DNA of 64,000 nucleotides from Capitulum mitella (Eukaryota > Arthropoda > Thecostraca > Pollicipedomorpha > Pollicipedidae). Numbering within the stretch: position 1 is the first letter of the stretch; each line of letters opens with the position of its first letter. Shown here one piece after another: positions 36,600 through 48,100 of the stretch. A program made the position numbers and the translations under genes. Location of the stretch: the NCBI GenBank assembly GCA_030062745.1, contig CP099842.1:23407822-23471821 (forward strand). The letters run 5' to 3'. Under the pieces are notes generated by a model. That model was not told the origin of the DNA, made no database searches, and saw nothing but the letters and a program-made list of their open reading frames with translations.

Positions 36600-38795
36600 G
36601 GGAGGGTAGAAAATACACAACATGAAAAATTGTATTTAGTTCTTTTGACGACTGAGAAATGAAAACTGCATTGCTGCCTATACAGAAAACGCTTTGTAAT
36701 ATGTTCACAAAGAACTCTAATGCCGATAAAAGTTGACAAAAAGAAAACCGCCGGTGAGCGCTGCCGAAGGTGCCGTTCTTTTTTTGATAAGTAACAAAAG
36801 AGCTCTCATTCCACAGCTTTTCTTTTGTGAGAGCTCGAAGTTATCATCAGACCGCGATAACAACACATCCAACTCCTTCATTTCACCATCCCGGTGTTGT
36901 AGTTCGGATTTCACCGGACTGCTAGAGGCGCAGGCGTCGACGCCGTGTTCACATCGCCGTGCTTTCGCTCCGCCGGCTGAAAATGTCGCGGGACACCCCT
37001 GGGGCCGCGAGTCGCGAGCCGTGGTTTTCACGACTACCCCCTACCCCATCCCATCCCCACCTAGCGACTGGTCGGCTTGCGTTCCGCTATTGGGTGGGCC
37101 ACACATGATCCGGGCCGTGCAGCACTGCCAGCGGTTCCTGGTTCCCCGATCCTTTGTGCGTGGCTGAAGCTGGAAGCTTTCCCGAGTGTTTGGGCGGCTT
37201 GCGCGGGCGATGACCGTGCGTGGTTGGCGTGACCGAAAGCTGACAGCCGTCTCAGGGGCTCATGGCACCGTCTTTGTCCATTGCCGAGACGGCTCCGTCT
37301 CGGCGGTGATTTGCGAAAGCCCGATCTGCTGCCTTCCTTAGTCGCGGCCTCCCGTCTCGTATGTCACGCTTGTCATCTGTACTGTTTCTGTGCCGCTCCT
37401 GTGTCGCCACAGGTCTTGTTAGCGTGACCTCCTCGGCTTGTCATGGGTCTGGGTTTCATCCAGCGTAACTTAACCCAGAAATGAAGAAGGCAGGTCTTGC
37501 ATGGATTTGGAATGCATCCTTGAGTACCTTTCATAACTAAAGCACAATGATGACATCATTATGCACACTTAATGTAACAGACGAATTTTAGAGATGCATC
37601 TTGCGGCCCCCTAATGCCATTTTAATAGGGCATGAAGACTAGCAGGTGTACGTGACGCATAGCAATGCAATGAGCAATCACTGGTGAAAGGTCTCGAAAT
37701 TACTGGTACAACGTAACATTCATATACTGTGGACCACAAGCTGACATGTCGCGTAAGCCGAACGTAATTATCAAAGTACATACAGGTGTCACATATGATT
37801 GACGTGCTCCTTTAATGCAAACAGCTTTGAGCCCGAACCCTGACACTATCGCTGATATCAGAAAACCCTCTTAGCCGGGCAAGCAATGCAGTCCAATAAA
37901 TCATGCGGCATTGGGCATATCTGACCGCTAGGTGGCGTCATGCAATGAAGATCATTTTGTAACGTCTGACCCATAAGTGTTCAACAGTTGTCAGTAGGGT
38001 GATAACGTCATGCTTTTCTTTGCGTCAATAACGCTTGGCGTATGCATCCGCGAGCAGCAGCCACGGAAACCACTACGCTTATTTCTATCTCTCAACACTA
38101 TTTCGCCGCTGTAGCAGGTAGAATCGAGGATTTAAAGCTATTGCGCGAATTATGAGGCATTAACATGGGAATTAACTTAGATAACGGAAACTTTCCGAGA
38201 ACTGGCGTTACATCAGCGATGTTCCTGCAGCATGCATGAGGTCACAAAGACTCGTCAGCTGTGTGTGCGCATCAATTCTGACGCATATATCATCGTCTCA
38301 TCTCATCTTTAGTCGGCCTAACCCGGACTGGTCCGACATCTAAGAGTAACCGCCACGTACCGCAGAGCGGGACCGCTTCGTACCGCACCGTACCTGCCGC
38401 CGTGTGCAGACATGAGGTTTGGCGATGTCCGGGCTTTAGAGTCACAGCTTGTCCGGCCTTTCAGAGAATGGCGTGGGCAGGGCTAAAAGCCCGTCGGCAC
38501 CCGAGCACCGTACGAGTCATTCACGAAGACTGTCGATTTTTGAGCACGCTAGTCAAGGTGGAGGACTCACTGAGTGTCAGATCCTTCATCCGCGCTCAAA
38601 ATGTTTCTGAATGTTTTTTCCGTCTAGATTTTAAGAAGGTGCAGAAACCGTCACTGGCTGGACCCGTCGGTTTTGTTGGGGGATACCTGGGCTTTCTTGG
38701 GCTTATGTCTGATCTTAGCGTCCCTGGATGACCATGTGTCCCCGCCTCACTGCGATGAAGATGCACGTGTTTATGGCCACTGGACTTTCTCTCCG
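36600..38795. other. Non-coding; no feature recognised
   Basis: Mixed to AT-richer DNA. No exon, RNA gene or repeat is recognised. It was searched specifically for the missing first half of PDZ1 (a GLGF-type loop, and a GDxIIx end next to a phase-0 donor) without success. Confidence 0.45.
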
Positions 38796-38799
38796 AGCC

Positions 38800-39000
38800 C
38801 TGAGTGATTTTGTGCTCCCGAGTAACCACGTGACCTAGTGCTGAATGCCCCTGTGTTCCTCAGCGTTCCTGTATCCAGGAGTACCTAACCATGTCCTCCT
38901 CAGTGCCTCTATACTCCCGAGTGACCCTGTATTACTGAGCGACCCTGCGCTCTTGAGTGCCCTATGCCCCTGAGTGACCCTGCGCTCTCCAGTGACTTCG
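38800..39000. repeat. Degenerate 18-22-bp repeat before PDZRN exon a
   Basis: About ten diverged units resembling gagtgaccctgcgctctc end just before the acceptor of exon a (39019). A similar stretch, ctgaccctgaatgacctggtgccctcag, immediately precedes exon c (43359-43386). The pyrimidine-rich unit supplies the splice-acceptor tract in both places. Confidence 0.5.
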
Positions 39001-39019
39001 CGTCTCTCTGCCGCCGCAG

Positions 39020-39184
39020 GTGAACGGCCAGGACGTCTCAAAGTCCAGCCACGAGGACGCGGTGCGCACCTTCCAGACGGCGCAGGAGCCGATCGTGGTC
39101 GAGGTGCTGCGTCGTGCCGCGGCCGGCGGCCTCCGCAACGACGCCAATCGCAACCCCCGCCCGGAGCCGGCCAGCGGGGAGCAG
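39020..39184 (+). CDS. PDZRN exon a: second half of PDZ1
   Basis: 55 codons, phase 0 at both ends. The acceptor is ...ccgccgcag|GTGAAC and the donor GAGCAG|GTACGG. It encodes [19 protein letters not shown]... and ...[12 protein letters not shown], which is strand D, helix B and strand F of PDZ1. The intron placed directly before VNG matches the intron placed before ING in PDZ2 of this same gene. The HEDAV histidine at the first position of helix B is typical of class I PDZ domains. The preceding exon, which should end with a DxIIx-type motif, was not found in the window. Confidence 0.92.
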
Positions 39185-42100
39185 GTACGGAGACGGAGGC
39201 GGGAGCTGGGCCAGCTGACCGAGCGAGTCCTCCGGACTGGGCTTAGGCCGACAGCGTCCTCTGGCCCATACTAATCGTAGTGGTGTTCAGTTGTTTTAGG
39301 CTCCCAGAATAACAATGTTTTTTTTTCACGCACCACATGTTATCGCGTGGCCAGGAGCGCTCCCGTCCCAATCGACCACGACGCGAATCACTTTGCGTTA
39401 AGTCTCAGCGAAATCAAAGTTGTAAACCAAAGAGAATAATGCAAGTTTGACCGATGGCATAAGTGGACTGTGGAATCGGCTAGACGGTAGCATCAGCTCT
39501 CGTACATGCCTCTACGCCTGATCGCATTTCAACCGGCCGGGAAGGATTGCCCCTCCTGAAGCTGTCGCCAATGTGAAACATTCGTCACCCTCAAAACATC
39601 CGTTCCAGTCCGAGTGCCCCTGCATCGCCCGACAGCCTTGGATCTCGTTCTGCGGTGTCCCACGCGGCTCGAGATGCCCTCATGACTGAGGTTGTTCTCC
39701 GATTCCCGCGCTGTCCCGCTCGAGCCGAGAGAGTCCTGCGCGACCAGAGAGAGCTCGGTTTCGGCCGGAGATCGCCGATAGGAGCTCGTAAATCGGACAG
39801 CCCTGCGCGCGGCCAGGACGGCCGGCGTCCTTGGCTACAGCGGCCGTTTTTGTGCTGGAATGTGTCCGGCTCGTTTTGATGAATGGACCCCACGCGGTAT
39901 CTTTCTGATTGTCGAGGAGGGCAGAGCGGTGCGTCTGAGCGCCGACCTGGCTACATCAAGCTCCTCCATACTTCGCGAATGTAGCGCAACCGCTGCGTAA
40001 AGACTTAGGCTGAAGACTGCCAGATTGCTTAGACTGCTGCTCAAGTGACCATAGTTGCTTTAACAAAATGGTACCAGGGCTGCGCGTTGCGAACATTCCT
40101 AAACCGGAACGTAATGTGCCCGTTACATTATATATTGTAGCATATTTTGATGGAAGGTCGCTCGACTGTTACTGAAGGCGTTCACTTCACGGTTGTCTGA
40201 TGTGGCACAGGGTGTGACGGTGTCGACGCAGACGGAGCCGTGGCCTTGGCCATGTTCCCCGGAATTTCCGCCCGCTCCGCCCTTCATCGAAGACGACGAC
40301 ATCGACGAAAGCTTCGAAGACGGCGGCGAACCAGACGTTGATTTTGAGGTAACCTTTGATTTCCTAGACGGAACATAGCTTTTGTCAAAAGTTGTAAAAA
40401 CCACACGTCAGAAACGTCCACACTTGCTCTATTCCTGACCATTTGACACATATGTTGACCCTGTCAACGCTGCACATGTCCTACACAAATCTCACTGCTG
40501 CTTAAGCACCTTTTATCAGTTAAGCGTTTTTTCGGTTTTCTTTCTTCTCGTTCTTTTCTTTCAATTCGGATAACTTTCTTTTTTATTCCACGGCAACCTT
40601 CTTAGGCTGTTTTAATTGCTCTCATTTGAACGTGTCGGGCAGTGGGTAAATTCATGGACATGCCAGGGCGCAATACCCCTTTGGCCCCGGCTGCCGAACC
40701 GGAAGCCTCCCCGGCGAGACATTGACGGACACGGCCGGAACCCTTCACATTTTCCGGCCGCCGCAAAAACACGCAGATGCTTTCTCGGCAAACAATGTCC
40801 GGCGCTCTCAGGAGAGTCCGGCCTGTTGGCCAATTTGGCCGCGTGGACAACAACAGGCCGCGCGAGACAAAAATATCCTCAGCCGACAAATAACGTTCTC
40901 CGCTGATGCCTTGTTGCCGCTGAGGGCGTCTCGCCGCCGGCGGGATGCTGCTCGGAGCTGCCGTGGTGTGAAAGCGCCCGGAAGGAGATTAGTTTGAAGG
41001 CAACGTTCCACTTTCAGGAGCGGTGGAACCTCTGCGGAAATCGTGGGAAGGGGGCAAACGCGATTTTTACCTCGTCCATTTTTATGCAGTGCCTTAGGGC
41101 TAATGTTAAATGTTGCCCAAAGTTAACTGTTGCCCCTTCCCCCCTGCCCGGTTCTAACGCCCATGTCCGCTTTTAACAAGAAAAGCGTTGTAAACAGTGA
41201 TGGCTAAAATGTAGGTTTTAATCGTAGAGATAAAATTCTTTCTTATGATATGCCTCAGAAATATGCTTATGGAGTTTCAGTGAGATTTTCCTTCAGTTTT
41301 TCATGTGTTCCATTTGTCTGCGTCCTGCTGTCAGCTGTGGCATGACGACGCGAACGGGAGCAGACCAGTGAATTTTAATAGCAGGCCAGCATCGCAACAT
41401 GCCTGATGGCTTACGCGAGAATATGTTTTTATTTATTCATTACCTGTCTAAGTCTATGCATTTTGGAGAAAATTATTGCTAAAAGTATGATCAGTGACGT
41501 TTTCGGAACACCTGCGTTTATATCTGGAAAGTTCGCCAGGGCGTATTATTCCTTTTGACATTGCGTGAATGTTGCGTCGCTGGATATCTTACGACAAAAG
41601 CATGCCAGATACAGCCGCTCATAAGCTGTCGCATCAGCAGGCCGTTCTCGGAATCCCGAAGAGAATGCAAAGCCGGCAGGATAGCCGGGGCATTGAACGC
41701 GCGCCGGAAATTGTCCACGTCGCGGTTTCCGTGTTATTGAAAGATCCCGGCGGCGATACGAGCGCGGCCGTGGGCGTTATCTTGGCGCGCGCCGCTGCCA
41801 GATGGGATTGAGTTGCCAGATCGCGACGCCGATAGCGGCGCACCGTCCCAATGCGGCGAAATAGACGTTAAGGCGGGATCCAGTTATCTTGCCGGGACCC
41901 GCGCAAGCTTCCGTGGGGCCGGGACTCGTCTGTCACGCTGGTAGCCAGGTTATTCCGAGAATTCGAGACCCGCAGAAGTGACTGCGCTGCCGCCGGCGGC
42001 CGCTTCCTTCTCGCTCATTGGCGCTCTTGTGTCCGATGTGGATAGTCCGATCACGTACCGCGAGTACAAACATGCTCGTCACGTTTGCCCCGAGTCCGCG

Positions 42101-45100
42101 ACGCAGAGACGACGCAAATTATCCTCGAAACAAACTGCGAATTCAGTTGGTCGCGGTTCGATGGGATGTATTATACCATCTAGTCAGCCACTTCTCAATG
42201 TCATACACAGGGAATTATGTTTACATTCCGAATGCTAGATGTGCGGAAAATAATGCTTTAATAACGTTGTCTTTCTCGTTTCTCGTTGGTAAAAATGAAA
42301 AATGGTCTAGTTTCGTTGTTATGATTGCGTCGTAAAGTATCTTACTGGCTGACGAAACAATTGAAGTTCCCGTTTGAAGTTGTATCAGTTCGGCAGCCCT
42401 CCTTCAGAAAGTTCCGTCGGGAGTTGCGGCTCCCTGACAGAACTAGTTCAGCGCCGATCGTTCGAAGCGGAAAGCAGCTCCACAAGTTTCTCCGCCGCGC
42501 GGCCTCTGAGCCGGAGCGGGCAGCGTTTTCCCAGCTGCTCGATCCGGTGTCGTCTGAGGGCCCGCCCGGGACCCCGGGGAGCCTCGTCCGCCGAATTGGA
42601 GGGTCCCCTCCGAGGGACGGCCGCATTGAGTTCGGCCGCACGTCCCGGCCTCCTGATCGAGTTACCGTCGCCTGATTGGCGGCGGCGCGGACCCCGCTCA
42701 AATCGGCACCGACAGCCAGGGGGGCCGCCCGGCGGACGACGTCCGGGCACGCCAGCGCGCGCTCGGAGAACGGCTGTTGCTCCGACGCAACGGCCGCGAC
42801 GCCGCGACGGCGATTGTGCAACGGTGGCCAGTGGTTGCAGACGGGGAGTCGCCTGACTTCTACCTAAGCGATCGATGGTCCAGAGTGAAAAATGTGTGTG
42901 AGGCGCCGCTGGCGATACGGCGGTGAAATGTATCTTGGCTGTGGGACCCAGAGGAAGTCCCACAGCCAGTTCTTGGACATCTGCTGATCGTTACGGGAAT
43001 ACATTCGCCCTGGAATGTCCAAACTTTGCATAACGGCTGCAGTGGGACTCTCAGTCACAGTTATGTTGGGAACACCGCTTTATCTTCCAGTGTAACAAGC
43101 TGCAAACTCAGCTAATGCGCCCCACACAGACCATCTGCCTTGACTGCTGACGACATGTTTTCGTGGAAAGGTCCAGAACGCTTTTCTGACTCAGGCTCTG
43201 CATCAGCTAGTGCCGGTTCCCTGCCTTAATGTGAATCTTGGTGGGTGTTGTAGAAAATGCGACATTATGAATTTTCGTCCGAAGTTTCATTTGTTTCCTA
43301 AGACATCAGATATACTTCAACCCTATCGCCCTGTCGTAACTTTGTCTTCAGGCCACTACTGACCCTGAATGACCTGGTGCCCTCAGGAGGTGACTCTGCG
43401 CAGGTCATCAGCCTCGGAGCGGCTCGGCCTGACCCTATACTACCCAGACGGCGACGACGCTCCAGACGAGACGGACGTGCTCGTGCGCAGCGTGGAGGCC
43501 GGGGGCATCGCCGCCAGGGACGGCCGCATACAGCCCGGCGACCAGATTATCCAGGTCAGGAGGGTCACGTCAGGCCAGGCCAGACAGAGTTAGGCCACGG
43601 GTCTGCATCAGGTCCGAAGGTCAGACCAAGTCAGGAGTGGTCTAGCCAGGCCGTGCAATTCAGCGGGACAGTCGCAGGACCATTCCATGTTAGGTCAGGT
43701 GAGGTCACCGAGTAGAACTGCAGGGCCGGGTCGTTGGATGGTCATATAAGGTTTAAAGATTAGGACAACTGCCTCCTTTTCCTAATTTGTCAGCGCAGAT
43801 TAGATCTCATCAGAGCAGAGCGCAGGTAGATTGTTTGCGCCAATCTACCTGCAGTGTCCCCAGGTAGATTGCGCACGCACGAAGAGTTTTAACTTATAAC
43901 GTGTGATCCTATGGAGTGCCTTTTCTAGGAGGACCCACCGATGTTAGCACCTCAGCTCACGCCATACAGCTATATTTCATGCTTGGATGGTGCAGCCCAC
44001 GTCCAGCGATAAGTCGGTTGAGGTTTCATGGAGACAATCAAGGATCTAACGGCTTTCGCCGAATTGCGCCCGCGTTTTCTCGTCTTGTCTGATGAGAGCT
44101 CATCGTCAGGCTCCATTTTCCCGCGCGGCTGCACCGCGTCTGAACGGCGCGACGCAGCCGATAAGTGGACCGTAAAGAGCGGCTTATGCACACTGCCGAT
44201 GAGAGATCCGGCCCGATATGAGCGATGATGGCAGGAAGCCGGCGACTAATTGATCCGCCGCCCCGTGGCGCCGTTTGATGGATCGGCAGCTCGGTTCTCA
44301 CCCGCAGCCCCCGCCAGGCCGCCGCGCCGAACGGGGTCAGACGAGAGCACCACATGCGTGGCCGCGCCTCTCATCAGCTAGTCGACGGCCCACTCGAGGG
44401 GTGTTTGGCATGCGAAGTGGGGCTGCTGTGAAGGGCCATCTGACGCGCCCCCGCCGATGACGAGGCAGCGTGCTGCAACCGAGCCCTCCAGCCGACGGGC
44501 GGCGGCGATCCTTTGTTGTTATGACGGCGGGCGACAGCCAGGCGTTCGGTTGTCAACCGGTTCGTTCGCGCGCCGTCATCCTGCAGACGGCGGTGTTCAC
44601 AGGCCGCAAGAGGTGTTCAGATTTTCAGGTTAATTCTCCTTCCCCTCTCCCTAGTTCGCGGTTCCAGCGTGGTTCGCGGCCGGCCAGGCACAAATACCGC
44701 CCGCATGTTTGTTTGTTCTGCGCGTTCCCGGTACCTGCAGCACAGCGGTCGTTTGGAGCCGTGTTTCTCGTGTCGCGGCCGGCCGGGGTCAGACGGGTCA
44801 GACGGGGTCAGGGCGGGTCAGGAGGATCAGAGACGCCGCCAGCTGGCGGCGCGCACCCTCGGCCGGTCGGCAGCGGGCAGCGCTGGGTGCGTCCCGCTGA
44901 ACGGCCTGTTTATTTTCGCTGTCGGCAGATTAATGGCGAGGAGGTGGCCAGCAAGGAGCAGGCGGAGCGGCTGCTGGCGGCCAGGCCGGACGTCCTGCTG
45001 CTGCTCTGCCGGCCCGCAGAACAGGTGAGCATTAGGTGTGCAGGGTTCGCGCTCCAACATCCTCTCCCGCCGCCCCCTGCCGGCGAGAGATTACCCCTTC

Positions 45101-48100
45101 CTGCTTTCCGAACCAGACTGAAATCGCTTCGCGGCAGGGCGAACCAACACCGGCATAGGAACGTGACTCACTGAAGCAATTGATGACACTGGAGTTTGAG
45201 GGAAAGTGTTTTTCCGAACTGGGGAAGTTGTTAATCGACTGATGCTCAAAATATGTTGGGTAAAACTGTCTCGTGCACACATCTGTGTCTGCGTCACTTG
45301 CGTCTCTAGCCACATGTTATTTGTGGTGCCGTGTTTTGGTGGCATTCTGCATTCACTGACATCTGGGCGTACTGTGACCTCCTCAGCCAAATATCAGATT
45401 AAGTGTTGTGTAGGCTGCTTGTAATCCCATTCAGTGTGACGCATACTTTTCCAAGGCCAGGGATGACACTCGAGTCATGCATGCTTTAATGGTGGAGCGT
45501 GTACAGTCGGCATCATTTGTATTCAGCGCCGGGGGGGAGGGGGAGCGGATTTACGGAGCGTTTCTGGCTACATTCTGTCGAGCGTCAAACGTGTTAGCTC
45601 CGGGTTTACGATGTTGAGAGTTTTGGTTTGTACTTATCCTGTTTGCCACAGGCCGCTAAATTTTCCCGTTAGAGCCACAAAAACGTAGGTAGCATTAAGT
45701 GAGACAGTGTTAGTTTTGCATTCAGGGAGCTCTGTGCGTCCTTTTCTGCATCCCCTCCCCTCCAGAGTCTCCGGCCCGCACACATTAATCGTGGTAAAAA
45801 GATTGTGTATGACTTCCGGATGTGAGGCTGATCTGCTGCCTCCTTGGGACCAATGTGCTAGTAATCACTGTCCAATCATGACGTCATTCTTCCGGAATAA
45901 ACGCAGTGAAGCGACAGTGACAGCTCGTCTGGACGCTCTCAACAGTTGACGATTTTCAGCCTCCGATCAGCCACCACCGGCGTGGTGCGCGCGGGTCTGC
46001 GCCGTTCGGACCAGACCAGGGGGCTGTATGGGTTTTTGCGGGCTGCGCCGAGCCGCCCCCTGGGCGCCGCTGTCGGTCTTTAATTTGCCGCCGGCCGACA
46101 GCCGTCGCCGCTACCTGTCCCCGTTCGCTGCGCCAGCTGTGGCCCGTCAATAGCTGACGCTGATGTCGATTCGGTAAAAACGCGACTAGTTTTTGTGCGG
46201 CGTAGGTTTGTTTACACTGGTTTGCGCGGTTTCGGTTTTGCCTCATGTCGTTGGGTTCATTTCGTGGGCATAAAATGCCTCCGCAGACTGCGCACTAGAC
46301 TAGACATAAATGCTTGCGGAAAAGTTAAGTTTACACTTGCTGTGGTAAATATAATGCGTCCGGAACAGGATCACTTGATCGACGTCACTTGCTTCTGAGA
46401 AAAGTGCCAGATGCCTGAAATGAACGTCCCGACAAAACGAGGCACGATTCAAAACGTATTACATTTCGGACATGGTAGACAATGGCTGTGCATTGTGTCT
46501 GACCATTGCACCTCCATTTGCGAAGTTATCTGTTCACACTGCCTCTGCGTCTTCCAGGGGAATGAGGAGGCGCCAACGGAGTCGAATGAGGCAGATGGTG
46601 GCATGAAGTCGCCTCAGAACAACTGCCAACAGAATATTGACAATAGGTCAGCGCGATGTCGCCGGTGAAAGTCTGAAATGTTGTTTTTTGGATGCACATG
46701 AATATTATATAATGTTCATTATAAAACTAGCCTAGTGTCTAGCTGTGAAAAGGTATGATCAGGCATGTCCGATTTGGTGCCGCTGATTGGTGTCGGCCGG
46801 TTCGCTCGCGGTCCGGCCGACTAACTGATGTCTTTGCTATGGCTGCAGGGTGGTGGAGAGCCTGTCACCGGGCGGAGATGGCGAACGGGGTTCACTGGAG
46901 AAGCGGGACACCATGAAGAGCGGCGGCAGCAGCAGCAGCGGCGGCAGCGGCGGCAGCGGCAGCAGCGGCTCGCGGGGCCGCCGGCCGGCCGACCGTTCGC
47001 CGGCCGCCGGCGAGCTCACCATAGACCGCGAGCTCTACCTGGTCAACAAGCAGATGGTCTGCATCCAGCAGGAGTGCGAGTCGCTGGCGCAGCGGCGCTG
47101 GGGCGACCGGCGCCGCGACCTGGAGGACCACATTTACGAGACGATCCCGGAGGCGAGCGAGCCGGAGGAGCCGGTCTACTGCCAGCCATACGTGGCCGCC
47201 GGAGCGCCGGCGCGGCCTGACGCCGGCCGCGCTCGCCGCGACGTCGAGCGGTGGGTGCGCGCGACGGCGGCGCCCGAGCCGGCCGCCGCCGAGCCGGAGG
47301 AGGGCCCCGAGCCCTGGCACCGGACCAGCTCGACCAACGACAGCCAGAGCAGCGCCGAGTCGAAGCCGGCGCGCCGCGGCCGCGGCAAGGAGGCTGCCGA
47401 CGAGAAGGACAGCTCGAGCGCGTACAACACGGGCGACTCGAGCCGCAGCACGCCGCTGACGCTCGAGCTCGGCCTGGTGACGGATGAGGCGAGCCGCGAG
47501 GCGCGCGAGTCGACGCTGACGCTGGCGGCGCCGCCGGCGGCGCCCACCCGCGACCACTCGCTGCAGGTCAGCCTCGACTCGGACACGTACAGCGAGGTCT
47601 CCTGCAAGAACTGCCGCAAGTGCATGCGCCTGCCGCCGCTGCAGCAGACGCCGACCAAGAACAAGAACATCATCAACAGCGTCAACGCCGTGGAGAAGAA
47701 CCGCAACTACGTGACGTTCCTGCCGTACCAGACGCACTACACGAACGCGGCCAACCTGGAAGAGACGATGCAGCGCCAGCAGCGGCAGCTTTACCAGCAG
47801 ATCATGCGTCGCAGCCAGCCGCGCGCGCCGCCGGCCAGCCCCGCCCAGCCAACCGCCCGACCGCCGCCGTTCGGCACCTCGCTGCGTCAGTACCACTACG
47901 TCAGCTCTCCTGGCGGCGCACCGCGGAACCACAGCCAGACGCTGCCCGCCGACAGAGGGCAGGACGAGCCGCAGTTCCAGTACAAGGTGAAGGTGCGCTC
48001 GGACGGGTCGCGCTACATCGCGCGCCGACCGGTCCGGAAGCAGCTACTGAAGGACCGGGCTGCGCGGATCGCCGAGGAGAGGACTGGGGTCACCACCGAC

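Noticed and set aside
42342..42963. Overlapping frames of 159-171 codons on both strands in a PDZRN intron
   Set aside because: GC-rich intronic DNA; no splice phase compatible with a conserved insertion between linker and PDZ2.
46892..47932. 346-codon open frame on the minus strand
   Set aside because: Antisense shadow of PDZRN exon f. Extreme GC at third positions removes stops from every frame; it has no domain and no splice context.
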